Source: Mnemiopsis leidyi | Lineage: Eukaryota > Ctenophora > Tentaculata > Lobata > Bolinopsidae | DNA: 54,820 nucleotides | NCBI GenBank assembly: GCA_000226015.1 | Contig: JH153387.1 | Location: forward strand, 47,693 to 102,512 | Direction: 5' to 3' | Shown: positions 1-13,081 of the stretch, one piece after another | Layout: every line of letters starts with the position of its first letter | Numbering within the stretch: the first letter of the stretch is position 1 | Notes under the pieces: model-generated | The model's input: the letters and a program-made list of their open reading frames with translations, nothing else | What the model was told of the DNA's origin: nothing | The model's database searches: none | Translations under genes and position numbers: made by a program

Positions 1-72
1 GGTCACGCACCACATGTTACCCGATAACACGGTAACGCACCACATGTTACCCCGGTAACACTGTAACGCACC
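1..72. repeat. Short tandem repeat, about 30-bp unit, cut by window edge
   Basis: Two full units and part of a third, each built on GTAACGCACCACATGTTACC with small variations. The array may extend to the left of the window. No coding potential was seen. Confidence 0.8.
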
Positions 73-2012
73 GTGAGAAAGGAGTGTTTATAGCTTGAGA
101 ATGGAAGTGCAGATATTTGTGCGGATATTTGTTGAAATTGAACCTGTTCTTTGACGCATAGTGTATTCCTTGATCAGATACTTAAACACAACAATATACT
201 GCATCGTGCATGCCCCTTGCTTGAAAATACACTTCCAATATCAACGTCTGAACATTTTTTCGCTTATTCGCAATAATATGCTAATATGAGTTACATTTGT
301 ACAATTAGCACTGTTAACGTTACTGTAAGTCTAGAAGTGTGATACCCAAGACGACATCTAATGACATGGGGTTCGTTTAAGTTTCAAGTAAAGATTTGTA
401 TTAGCCGATAGGTTCGCACAATAAGGGTGCATTGGTGTCAGTATTACCCGTTTGTCCAAACCTGTGCCATGTCTTAATCAACTTAAAGTGTTTTCGAATC
501 TGTATAAAAATATTCGGTAAGAATTTTATTCATCATCATGGTGTATACATTTTCCCGCCCCATTCCTCTTTGTGCCAAAGTTTTATTTTAGACATCTGAA
601 TTCTTAACGAGTAGTGGAGCGATTATGGAACACCTTCCATTTTTCAAAATCAGACTTTTCCTCACCGCCGAAAGAAATCTGACGTTCACGCAATTGTAAT
701 ACCAAATACAATACAAATACGAGACACGTTAAAGCTCAGAACTTTCGAAGAGGAGACATCAATCGTTCGTTTGATGTGACAGTGATTGGAAATTGTGGAA
801 AGTTGCAGTTGGTTTCTGCAATAAATAAAGAACGGTAGTTTTGGGGAGTGGTCACAAATTTTGACCTATGAGAAGCTAAAAAACAGTGCTTTATAGCTTC
901 TGATTGGTTAGAATTTGTGACCTTTCTCCAAAGTATCTTCCTCTATTGTATCCATAAATGGTAAGTGCGTTAAAGAGCAGTTTTTTGGGTTTTTGATATC
1001 ACGTTAACACAATAAGATAATATATACACCCAGTTCAGAAGCAGCAGTTGTAAAACTTCACACTTGCGATTCGCATTATGAGAATTGCATATTACTAAGC
1101 CTAACCATTCGACGGTCAATGTGAAATTTTTTAATTGTCTCTGTCTGAGTGTCTGATATTTTGAGCTCGCTTAGTACTCAAAAACGTAAGTAGTCGACGA
1201 TTATTAAAATTGCGTTTTGCGACAACTGAGATCATTTAGGTTTTTTTATAAAGTTCATTGAGTGTGCATGCCCTGGAACTAATGACAAGAGTGTAGCATA
1301 TTGGGGTCGAGGTCACATGGTTGCTTATGGCAAGGAAGCAATAACGTTAAGATTAGTATTAAGACTTCTGTTTTTGCCTTTTGATTCTGGAATTTCTCCA
1401 CAATATGCTGCGAGCCACTTAAGATTAACCCCACTTTGCCAATTATTTTATCAATTCCTGGAATGAAAATCGTTTGCTTTAGACCTTTTGTGGACACCAA
1501 TATTGCTTAACGCAACGGATCAGTGCCTACATCAGGACTGTATTTCAGTCAATTATAGTATAATGCAGATTTAAAACAATTAAAGTTCTTATTCCTGAAT
1601 CCTGTTATGTTAAAGACTAAATAGGTCACTGGTCGGTATTCATTGGCGTGAAGCAGAGCGAACGGCGATATACATGGACCACTTTAGATAGTCATTGTGG
1701 CTGAGACGGTCTAAATTGTGTTCAACAAAATGTGAAAATCAGTTAGACCGCGAAACATGGAAATCCGGACTTAATAACCCAGCTAGTACATATCGGTATC
1801 GGATTAGCAAGGTTTTGGCACATCGCAAAATTCTACATACAGTTATGATTGAGATTCTACGAACTCTGAACAGGGGTATATAAATAACGAACACAATGTT
1901 TGAGCCAACATAACACCACTCTCATACCCCTAGGGCCAAACTATTCAGATTTAGAGGCTTCTGTTTCTTTCCAAGAAGCACGTGCCCCTGGTAGTTGGAT
2001 GTGCAAAAACAC
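73..2012. other. No gene recognised
   Basis: AT-rich sequence with only short open frames (up to about 85 codons) that lack recognisable domains or paired splice sites. Nothing can be supported as a gene. Confidence 0.6.
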
Positions 2013-2020
2013 GTGCAGAC

Positions 2021-2791
2021 CAGAGGCAACATTTAAGTGCGGTAAAAAATCGCAAATTATGCGGTGCCGCACTTGCTCAAAAAGGCGAATTGTGCGGCAG
2101 AGTGTGGCAAAAATTGTCAAATTATGCGGCGAAATTGCGGCGAAGTTTCCATAAAAGTGCGGTGATTGTGCGGCATTTAAAGCTTATTTTTGGGTCCATT
2201 CAAGCATAAAAACTCAAAGTGTAACGTGATATGACGATGGATACTTAGCAACAAGTATTGGCTATTACAATCAACATAGGTAAATGATGTGTATTGGCCG
2301 AGCTTCAGCTACTGACGAAAATGTCCAAAGTGACGAAAACGTCCCAAGTCCAGGACGAAAACGTCCCAGATTCCGAGCAACAAGTACCAAAAATGTCCTA
2401 CATTCCGAGTAAGGCTTGTCAAGCGCAAGGACGAAAACGTCCCAGATTCGGATCAGCAAGGACGAAAACGTCCCACATTCCGATCAGCAAGGTACGAAAA
2501 CGGCCCAGATTCCAATTGGCAAGGTACGAAAACGTCCCAAATTTCATTTAGCACGTCGAAACCAAAATGTCCCAATTTTAGAGACGAAAAGGTCCCAATT
2601 TTTAAACCATGATGCAACAACAAATATTTTGGTTTTTATGCGATCGAGTGCGATTTTTGGGAAAATATGCGAAAATATGCGGTGAAACCAAAAATATGCA
2701 GAATTATGCGGATAATATAGAATTGTGCGGATTGTGCGGAGAACTGGAAATTGTGCGAAATCGCACTCACCGCACTTAAATGTTGCCTCTG
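2021..2791. mobile_element. Non-autonomous hAT-type DNA transposon (MITE), 771 bp
   Basis: The ends are perfect terminal inverted repeats of 23 bp beginning CAGAGGCAACATTTAAGTGC. They are flanked by an identical 8-bp target duplication, GTGCAGAC, at 2013-2020 and 2792-2799. An 8-bp duplication with a CA-initial inverted repeat is the signature of the hAT superfamily. Subterminal regions on both sides are packed with TGCGG/GTGCGG motifs (about 2040-2175 and 2660-2770), as expected for transposase-binding sites. No transposase frame is present, so it would need a helper. The intact ends and duplication suggest a fairly recent insertion. Confidence 0.9.
2313..2597. repeat. Degenerate minisatellite inside the hAT MITE
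   Basis: About ten copies of a motif near GACGAAAACGTCCCA, spaced roughly 20-35 bp apart. The core GACG-AAAA-CGTC is a 4-bp inverted repeat around four As. The array fills the middle of the transposon, between the two GTGCGG-rich subterminal zones. It opens short reading frames on both strands, which are repeat artefacts. Confidence 0.85.
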
Positions 2792-2799
2792 GTGCAGAC

Positions 2800-5700
2800 A
2801 TGCAGTGTTACAACTTTAGTTTTACTTACTGCATTTATCACTGTGTTGTCATGGATACTTCAATTGGAGTTTTGACTTTCGAATAATACGCTCACATACT
2901 TTGATACTTATTACCATTGATCAGCAGACACTTTTGATTTTGACCCATTTTTATCTTTTCTTTCCAGATCCCCTTTCAGCATCTTTCTTTTATCTACGTT
3001 TTCTCCGCCTCCCCTCTCAGTTAAAATTTTGTAAAATTAAACAATAATAACAATAATAATTAATTAAACTCATTTAAAAAGCTAGGTATCTTATTTAACG
3101 TCCTGTTTTCTGTTTTCTTTAGAAATTATAGAAAATGGAATTACAATGCACCGGCACACCGCTATGATTTCAGACTGAACAAAAATCTTTCAACAAAGTC
3201 ATTTACTTTCAGACTTTCTACATAGGATCCATTGAACAAGGCCGCCGAAAGCGAGCATATAGCAATTTTCAAAGATATGATGGCTCCTGTTTGAAGAGGC
3301 AAGTTTTTTGTTCAATATTAATACCAGATGATCGTGAAAAGAATTTTGAATAGCTAGTTCTTTTCTTACTTTTTGTAAGCGTAGCAAACTTTGCATCGGC
3401 TTTTGTTTTTTCTATGCTTTTGTTTGCGACTCGACCGTATAGTTTTAAATTGTGATTGAGCTTGTCATTTACTGGTAGCCGATAAAACAGCTTTGGGAAG
3501 TCGATTAACATTCCAATGTCTAAAATTAAGATACAAATTTGCAACATCGATTAAACAACAAAACATTTCAAGGCTCTTAATTTATGATCGTCGAAAATAA
3601 ATTAACAAACCAACTAAAACGTTATAGCGAAGAAAACCTTTTGGAAGCATAGGTCATCATAAAAGTGAGCCATTGGAAAGTTTGCGATTCTTTTAATTTT
3701 TTTGAAGTCTAAAAAATTGTACTAAGCAACCACTCTATCCCGCTTATTCTACTGAGAAATTGTAAGACCTTACGTAATATTGACTGCGACACAATTAATT
3801 GCCCTTTAAGCTCTAAAATCAAGAACTTTAAAGATTGGGTAACATCAAACTTTAAAGTCTTGCTTCAAAATTAAATATGCGAGACATTTCATTTCTGGTT
3901 TCCGAAAGAGTTGACCTTCTGACGTTTTTGTTGATTTTTAGAGCCAACAAGCAGAGACCAAAGTTTCGGAAAATTTGACAGTCTCATTGCTAAAATTCAT
4001 AATGCAGCTTCTCAATTTTCACCCTTTTCATACAATGCATACGTGCCAGTGCACGTGCCAGTGTCACCAACCCAACACAATCCTGACACGTGCAGCGTCA
4101 CAACTTGGAATTAAGTGAATTTCCGTTTTTAAAGACATTAAAATCCAAGAAATTGTTAAACCACTAAATCTTTGATCTCAAATATTGTCAAAGAAAATGA
4201 ATTTGATTAGACTGCATATATGCCTGAACTTTGCTTAATTGATAAAACAATTCACGATTACGTCAAAAATTAAACTTTTAAGTGTATTGTCTTTTGTCGC
4301 GTGAAAACATATTACTATAAAATTGGTGTCATACGACTGATTTCCAGGACCATATCTCTAACAGACGTACCGACAAAAATTACTAAAACAATTTATTCAA
4401 TAAAACAAACAGAAGTTGCCTGGACTGTTGCCTCAAGAAATCTAAGTCGATGACAATCTTTGTTAGTGTTGCCATGTTGTTATCGAGTTGTTATCGAGTT
4501 TAAAACAGCTATAGTACAGGCAGGCGCATGATTTATAACGTAATCATAATCATATATTCAGCATACATCTCGTTAAAAATTTTGAGGAAAAGATGTCGCG
4601 TTGTATGCCATGCCAAATTATCATTTTATGACAATTTTGTACACAGTCGGTTTTTATTTCGATAACAATAACATTGAAATTCTATCGGACTATCTAAGTA
4701 TTTGGTAAAATTTTCGAGAAAATGACAGTAAAAGTTGCATTCAGTGGGACCCTTCTGCTAAATTTCCGAAAACGCCGGCCATTGCCGGCCAACTAGCTTA
4801 ATATAATCCAGACCTGTGATACTTTTTCATTAAATTCGACTCAAAATAGATCTTGTTATTAAGCGATATCTACCTTAGTCGGGATTATCAAGACCGGGGT
4901 GAAGTTCATTATATTGTTTTATTAGAAGTGACAGTTTGGAGCAATTTAGAAGGGTTTTTTCCCGGACCACACTTCCCCCAGTCGCGTTAGTAAACCTGCC
5001 GTAACAATCCTGAGTAAGGTGAATGTGAAAAATGAAATTCGTGTTTTGTCTTGATTGTTTAGACTTGGCGTCCAGTGAACGGAATCGGTCGCCATCATGA
5101 ACATTATAATAATTTAGAGTTTCTCCTATATTTCCGACCACATGCAAAATTAGTTTCGTTTCAGTCAATAAAATGACAACAAATTTAGCATTGTGCATAC
5201 GTGATGGAAACTCACTCTACTAACTAAGGTGACAAAGCTTTACAGCAATAAACATGCCACCTTACTCATTCATATCCACCGCTGACCTTTTACTTTATCT
5301 TATCTTCGGTTTCTTATCAGATTTAAGTTAAACTCCGATACTGTGGAATATCAGTGTCACGCGTATCAATTTATTTTCTATTGCCCGGAATAGGGAGCTT
5401 GGTTAATGAAGCAGTATTTAGTAGTTTTAATAAAATAGGTGCGTTTGTCATTTTTACTGTAATCTATAGATATACGTCTTTTTCTCAGTGATGGCTCTAA
5501 TTAATTGGGCAAGTAAACTTCCTGATACTGATCTTGTAAATCCTCGATGAAAAACAAAAAGTAAAAATATTTGGAAACATCACCTAGCGGTATTGGGTTT
5601 GAACGTGTTATACCGTGGGTGCGAATATACGCTCATTACACAGGTAATTAGTAAAGCCATAATCAGATATTTCTGTAGTTGAGAAATCAGAAGGACAAGA

Positions 5701-6298
5701 TGTTTACTCTCGCTATTTTAGGATTGAAGGCGGGAGAATTAATCCAAATTCCTTTCCGATGATCAGCCAGATAATTGTTATTAACTCTTTAACTGTGGCT
5801 GAAACACGACACGAGTTGTAACTTGGTCACGCACGCAAAGTCGCAAATATCTCTCGAATATTTTCCCGCCTTTCAGGCAAGCCTGTAAAAGGTTGACAAA
5901 TATTTACGACAAAAAATTGTCAATGTTTTGTAGCCCACAATATTGTGCTGATCGAATAAATTTCAAAACAAGCCGTCTGGTGTTACGGAACTTTTTAAGA
6001 TTTCAACATTCAAAATCTCAATTCGAAAAGTTAAAATAATCGCGATCACGATTTCTAATTACAATATGGTTAAACGACTATTTCGAAGTGCAGAATTTTC
6101 TGCGGTCGCAGGCCGGTTGGTGATCACGGGTTTACAATTTATTACACGGGCTAAATGTTTGCCCTAGAACAGGTAACTCGTGTGCAGTAAACAATTGGAA
6201 ATGTATTGCACAGGGAGCACCAGACCATTCACACGAAATACCTGAAGGAACTGCAGCCGTCGCCCGCTCGTCAATACAATAAATTTCATGAAATAGTA
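2800..6298. other. No gene recognised
   Basis: AT-rich, apparently non-coding. The longest frame is 107 codons on the minus strand (4875-5198). It has no recognisable domain and no clear splice context. A small direct repeat of GCCGGCC lies near 4775-4792. No RNA gene could be identified by eye. Confidence 0.55.
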
Positions 6299-6337
6299 AT
6301 GGCTTCGAACGTTCCACTTCGAATGTACAAGCGGGGC
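6299..6337 (+). other. Possible 5' coding exon (weak)
   Basis: An ATG opens 13 codons (MASNVPLRMYKRG) that end exactly at a consensus donor, GTAAGT, at 6338. No partner exon was found downstream. The frame is also open for about 90 bases upstream, so the start is uncertain. It could be chance, or the first exon of a gene whose later exons I did not recognise. Confidence 0.15.
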
Positions 6338-6764
6338 GTAAGTTTTCTTCGCAATTTCCATGAAATTATCGAGAAATTGGTTGTTCAGGCTGCAAATTCG
6401 AGACGGTAATTTTTATTACTTGCGAGCCATCTAAATCCGTTTCGGTCGCGTACATTTCCGAGTGCAGAACTTAACAGATAAATTTGTCGCACAAATCCAC
6501 CGGGCTACTAGCTTAGCAGTAGTTACAAGTAGCGGTAATCCTGCAACCGGAAACCTAGGTACAACTTTAGGTAAGCTTTGTCCCGCTAATCTCCTGTCGG
6601 CTTTACCGATACTTAATTTTTGCGAGGAGTTATCGCGGTCCTCGGGTCCTCTGCACGGCCGTCTAACGGCCGCGGAACCCGGCTACCGGAAGAAACAGCT
6701 ATCAGTACGTCTGCGTTACTCCCTTGTAGTCAGCCAGGCACTCCAAGCCTCCCTATATGGAATA

Positions 6765-6905
6765 ATCGGCCGTGACGTGGGTCACGTGACGTGCCCACGT
6801 GCGCTGCATTTTGTGAGGCCGTGCCAGCCACGTGGCTACTGCGTGATTCGCTGTGTCGTTTAGCAGGGCTGCTCTTTCTCTCTCTCGCTCTCTCTCGCTC
6901 GCGGC
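6765..6905. promoter_or_regulatory. GC-rich patch with E-box and CRE-like sites
   Basis: Three CACGTG E-boxes lie within about 55 bp: 6783-6788 inside the palindrome GTCACGTGAC, 6796-6801, and 6829-6834 inside the palindrome GCCACGTGGC. TGACGT half-sites are interleaved, and a TCTCTCTCGCTC pyrimidine run follows. GC content is clearly above the flanks. This resembles a promoter or enhancer core, but its target is not known. The nearest supported downstream coding exon on the plus strand is the chromobox exon at 13082, whose 5' leader was not found. Confidence 0.35.
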
Positions 6906-6984
6906 CTGCCAGATCTCCTGCCTACAGTTGCCATAGAGCGTATTGCATGGCCATTACGTTCCACTGTGTCCCATCATAGTGGGA

Positions 6985-9900
6985 CACAACAAGTTGGTCC
7001 GTCTAAATATCTGCATGAGGAATTATTGATGTGTTCTGATTAACACTTATCCTTTATCGGCAGCACAACACGGTATAATATTACCGCGCTCGTTCGTTAA
7101 ATAACACGGAGAATTAGCCTCATTTTTTAATAATAAGTACAGCGGAAAAATAGTCGAAAGTTTTGCGAAACTAATGTGCGGCGAAAGATTTTTGTCCATA
7201 GAGCTATCCGTATAATGCGACCGTACAACTTTTCGCTTGTGAACCCGCGATAAATTATTCGTTCGCTGGTGGTGTTCTGTTTTGTACTGTTCCATTCTTT
7301 TTGTACAAAGCTGAACTGTAGCCAGACACTCGTTACCCACGTACAAGTAATAACGCTGAAACACGCACTATTATAGTATTATAGGCCGGCTCATACCTGC
7401 AATATTTTGGAATTTTATGCTTATCGAAAAATTCATACCATGTAAGTTCATATTTTATCAGCAGAAAATAAACCAAATTATGAAGTTTTAATCATCCGTA
7501 ATTTTAGATTTTTGCTCGTGATACCAACAATTTCGCCACTAATTCAATTATTTTTTGCGCTATTTAAGCACAAAACTCCGCTATGAGATCAACAAAAACT
7601 CATTACGAAATTCGGCCAAATTACACAGCTTATTCCATGTGCGCCAATCATAGGATCGCCCGAAAAAAAGTAATTTAACTCCAGCAATCTTTGTGGATAA
7701 TCTCTCCTACCCTACACGCACAAATTAGACTGAAATTTCTTCGTCATTAACGTCTACCAGTACCTTGGTAAAAACTCGCATATTCTCGTGAAACTCGAGA
7801 AAAACCCGACGATTATTTGCTGAAAGTTTAAAGATAATTTTCAGGGTTAAATAAATTCTTGGGAAAGTAGGTTAAAGTTTACGAAAATGTTGATTTTATC
7901 CACAACTTTTTTGGCAATAAAGCCTTTCTTCAATTGTCGCGTGTTAGTGTTACAATGAAATCATTATGTTTAGAAATCGGAGCTGCTCCACAAATTTTAC
8001 ACGATTATTGAAATGTCCACAATATTCCTATCTGCCTTCCTTTTTTCGTTTCCTTTTTAAACTGCAATTCGTGCAGAATTTGTTGTCGTTGGCTTTGAAA
8101 ATGTTGCATTTTGCATTGTGCTGATAATTGCCCATAGTGATATGTTCCTTTTACATTGTTTTGTTTTTATGCGTGGTTGTATTCAATCATTAAATATCAT
8201 TTCGAACTTCTACAATAGATTCTTGTCTGCAGTTAAATCACGTTTTGACAAGTTTAAGTAGGCTGTTTTCTTGTTTTTGGGGGGGGGGGGTTTAGATATA
8301 GAATTTTGACTTATTTTGGACCTTTTCAGTTGCATTATAAAGTATGTAATATCTTTAAATCTACTACCTGTTTACCACTAGATGCATCTTAGAATGATTG
8401 TCAAATGGTTTGATCAAGTTGATCAAATTGGGAAAGTTTAATTATTACTCGAAATAAATCTTAAAAACTTTATATCGATTTTTGGGAGTTTTAGGGTGGT
8501 ATTGAATGTTTTAGATATAGAATTTTTTAAAACTTTTTCAGTAGCATTACACAGAAATATTTATTGCATGGTACTATGTGTTGATCACTAAATGCCTCTA
8601 AGAATGAATTCCGTATGATTTTTTGATCAACTTGGGACAATTTAATCATAACTTTAAAAACTCTAAAATACTCTATATCCACATTGGGAACTCAGCTTTT
8701 TGAGTTGCCCCAACCCTTGTTTGCTCTACAAAAACTTGGAGAATAAACTCAATTCGACGAGTTTATTCGGGGAAATTGCCAACAATTTAAAAGAAACTTT
8801 TGAGCAACTGTCGCAAATTTAAAATTTACCGTGCTGATAGCAATTCGATTTATTTTCAGCTGCACCTCCGATTTTATAGATTTGCTGTTTTGTGTCAACT
8901 GCAGGTGCAGGTTTTATTGATCACGATTCGCGAAAAAGAAAAGTGATAAATATTGGATGGAGCGTAATTTTTGGCTTTATTGTGTCAAATATTCGAAATG
9001 ATTCAGGGAATTCTATAACCTGTTCGCGAACAGCATTTTATTTTAACGGCCGAATTTCGCCAAACAGTGTTTGTGTGTTTATTAACCGCCTCACACAATC
9101 GAATTTGCTGAAGGTAGCATACTATGCCGTTAAGTTTAGTGATTGATGTGCTTCGTTTTGTCTTCAAACACATAAAGAAGAATAATCGTTAAAAATCTTT
9201 AATCGATGAAACATATTTATTCCTCCCCGCACTCCGCACGCAGCGGAATCTCGGGAAAGCGAAATAACATCTAATTCTATAGTACAGCGATATTCTTTTC
9301 CACATCTTTTATAGTATAGCAATATTCTTGATCACACTAACTATGACTTTGTTTACCTTCGGCAAAAAGGCCAGTGAGGAATAAGCGATCGATTTCCCAA
9401 TAAGCCAAAATTCCGCCAGTCAGATTGCTATTGACAGTTCATGCTTCACTCAGCCCTACAAGCTTTCTAATGCGCTCGTACCCAGGTGTGTACTGTATAG
9501 CGCCTGTTATTCATTTCACCATTTCTTATATTGAAATTTTCATAAAGGGTAAAATTATGAAATATGGATTTAAGTTTGATGCACGTAATGATAAAATGTA
9601 TTTTCTTGGTCTTTTGGCTTTTGTATTTTTAACTTCTTTCTTCGAATCATATTTGATGCACAGCTTGTGCTTTTACTAGGTACTTCCTCACGAATAGAGA
9701 TACACCCTGAATACATCCAGATAGCAACTATTTGCTAAGATAAAATACGTGTTAATACTTGCACAAAGTTGAAATATTGATCGTAAACAACTATACAAAA
9801 GGTTTAGTTGGCAAAGCGGTCCAATTGATCATAACTCAGTATCCAATTGACATAGCATGATGCTTACAGGTAATAATTTGAATGAACTTTTTAAACACGG

Positions 9901-12900
9901 TCTCCTTCCTTTATTTGCATTATCGACTTTCTCTCCACAGCGGAATGTTTTTACAGCCCGCCCTTCGCAACCACTGATAGTGTCGATTTAATGTACATGT
10001 CACCACGTTTTTTAACAATTTTCAGGTCCAACAAGTCACTTGATTTAATTGTCGGAGAGAAATCTTTAAACCGGTGTCCCAGCTACTTCGACTGGAAAAG
10101 TTCATCTACGATTAAAAAAGAGTTTTATAAGAGAACAACATCCGACCCCAACCCATCGTGAAACCGTTTATTTAACTCTCAATTAATGCAAAATTTCCGT
10201 TTTTATGGCCCGGAGTACTAGTAGTGATTCGTTGCCGAATTGCAATTCGCGATTAAACATAATTTCAATTTTTAAGCCAATTTGTCACCAATACCAATGA
10301 AATCCGGATAAAACCGAATAAACACTTTGTGAAATGTATAAAACAAAATAAAACATTTAAATTCATCACTGTCCAGTTGTCCACTCATTCACTAATTGAC
10401 GCTCAATTCATTTTTCGGATCTTAAATAGACAGTGCAATGTGAAAGTTTAATAAAATGCCAAATTGTTGCCGATTTTTTAAACAAAATCACGATATTCGA
10501 ATTTTTTCGAGGTTTCCAGACGAAAAGCACTACCAGGTCTGGATTGAGGAGCCAATTAGATTTAGATCTAAACGTTTTGACATTTGCTTGAGAAATATGC
10601 TGTACAATAAATGAATTAGCAGCAAAATACTGTAGACTAGCTTTGGAAAGAGAACTGGCAGTCGACTCTTGATGTATTCAACGCCTCTGCGGAAATATAA
10701 ACGCAAGAGTAGTAGATCATTTACCATCTATAGACCAACAATGGTAGATTTCCTTTTTTGACCACCATTGAGCAACCATGATTTCACAGAAGCGCAGCTC
10801 GCTTCCCTTTCTCACGATGTCGCAGTAGCGTTCTCCGTAATTAACATATCGCACTTGGTAATGGTCATTATGCTCGCTGCTAGATCAGTATATGACATAC
10901 TCTAAATTATTCTCCCGCGATCACGTCACTATGATCTCACTCTAAACGTGTGTTCTTTAAAAGTAGTATACGGTTTAAGTGCGATCAGTCGAGTTTTCGT
11001 CAATTTACACGATTAATCTTATGTAACCTAGTGCATCTTGTGCATCACCGTGAGCAAGATAGACCGCGGTCTTGAGTCCACAGATCGGTTTGAGCTTTAC
11101 ACTTAGCGCTGGTCTTAGATTAAACGGTTTGTTCTATACCAGCGAACTTGCCATAGTTACTCAGTTTTACCGGTGTTTTATTCCATTGTAACAGGTAACG
11201 ACTGGCATGAATGTTGCGTAACATTAGATAAACATCAATTCTCCAGTTGAAACTTTCTCGTATTACAGACACAGCTTTCGACGTTCAGGTTTAAATCGAT
11301 GCTCCAAACTTACTAACGATCTGAGAAAAGGTCGCAAAAATGCGAGAATCTCTTACCAAGAGATCACATGTCCGTGTCAATTTGTAGTGTTGAACTGTTA
11401 TATACAAAATAGGTACTGCCACTTACGAAGAATATTGATAAGCCACGTTCATTACCCGTATCTGATTTCATTTCTTTTTCTCTGCACCTATATACGCATT
11501 ATCATCTCGCAATAGTTGCGTTTTTTCTCCGCTCCATCTTGCAATTATCTGCTCTCGATCTATTCATGTGTACTCAGTGTTTTTTTGTTGTGGCCATTCC
11601 TAAATACGCGCCATCACGCAAATGCTGCTCTATTTTTCTCAGCTCCTCTATATAAGCTCCTGTATCGTAATACTTTCTCTCAATCTTTTCATGATACCAG
11701 TGTTCTTTGTTGAGTTCAATTTTCTTGTTGCGTGAAGTAAGTACATATTTGGTAAATTTCCCGACTCAAGGCTCATTTGCGGAACAGTGAGCTAATACAT
11801 TGAATTGTGTGTGGATGATCTTATTTCGAGAGCAGCGCAATTTCAGCCTCATTGTGCTGGCACATAGCACTGCTATGTTTTTTGCTCATGATTAGCATCG
11901 CAAGAAGTTGCGAATGTGGGACCCTGGTCGTTTCTTTTATCGTTTCTTTCTCAACGCGCTTACTTGTTTTGAGAACAAAGATATTAGTACTTTTGTGTGG
12001 TATCTGAAAAATATCGTCAATAAACTTAAACCTATATCACTTGAACTTATTTTCAGAAAATTTAGCTTCAGTAAACAACGCTGTTATCTATATGATTAGT
12101 TTGAGTTGATTTAAGGCAGCAGTTATTCAATATGATTAAATTGTACGTAATGTATTTAATTGTACGTAATGTATTCCGGTATTCTACCCAACCATCTGGA
12201 TTCCGGGCAACTACAATACTTGAGTAACCCTCTTTATTAACAAAATATAATGATGCATCTTCCGTTCTTTTTCCCAAACGGCCGTTGAAATGTGTTTAAC
12301 AATGGTCTAAATAAGTTGACAGCATCTGCTGACAGCAACCTTACCGTACAAAAAAGAACTTGAGCGTTTTAAAAGTTTACCGCTCGACGACAGAGCATTT
12401 TAGGGGACATAAAACGATTTAAGGGGGCATTGGCGCTTGGCACCTCTCACAATGAAACCTATTACATTCAGATCGGCAGCAGAGTTAACGATTCAATGAA
12501 CGGAAGCCCTAATAATTTACTCTGACGTTATTATGATATCTATCAATTAAGCCTATATATTCGTAGTTACCCCGCCATGTACGTACACATCTCCTCTCTG
12601 TTCTTGCACAAACACCAGATAATGTTATACAATATACACTCGAGGTTGACCACTTGCTTGCTTGTCTTCAAGTTATTTTTTGACATACCGTTGGATTAAA
12701 TACTTTAAATTTTCCGGCCGTCAAATCTTGTGGAAGAGGTTGAAATGCGTTTAAAACATTCGCATTTTAACTTCAGTGGCCTGTAGAAATGTGTAGATGT
12801 TGCTTTGGGTTGGCTTTGTGAGGTTTAGCTTTCCCGATGTAAAACTTTCTATGAGAAATATATTCTAAGGAGGGCGTGCCAACCACCGCCATAAGCCATT

Positions 12901-13079
12901 CCTTTATAATTTCTTTATTCATTCTTTTCTTGTTGCTAACCATATCTTTACACGCTGTTTAACGAATCTATCATTACTTTAATGTTGTTAAACAAATTTA
13001 TAATTTCCTATTTTCTTGAATGTTGCTCAAATAATTCATTTTTTGTTTAATTGGTGTTCAACAAATTCACTATTTTTAG
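6985..13079. other. No gene recognised
   Basis: AT-rich sequence with only short open frames. It contains a 12-base G run ending near 8290 and the tandem duplication listed separately. The 5' leader of the chromobox gene may start somewhere here, but no leader exon can be assigned. If the leader is added by trans-splicing, none would be expected. Confidence 0.5.
8291..8700. repeat. Imperfect tandem duplication, about 219-bp period
   Basis: Both copies start with TTTAGATATAGAATTTT (8291 and 8510). They share an ordered series of landmarks: CAGT.GCATTA, a GTTGATCA-type site, CTCTAAGAATGA-like words, and a TATATC.A.ATTGGGA-like end. Divergence is substantial, so the duplication is old. A G12 run directly precedes copy one. 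Confidence 0.65.
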
Positions 13080-13081
13080 GG

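Noticed and set aside
6462..6863. 133-codon frame
   Set aside because: Lies across the GC-rich E-box patch where stop codons are rare; no recognisable domain and no splice context.
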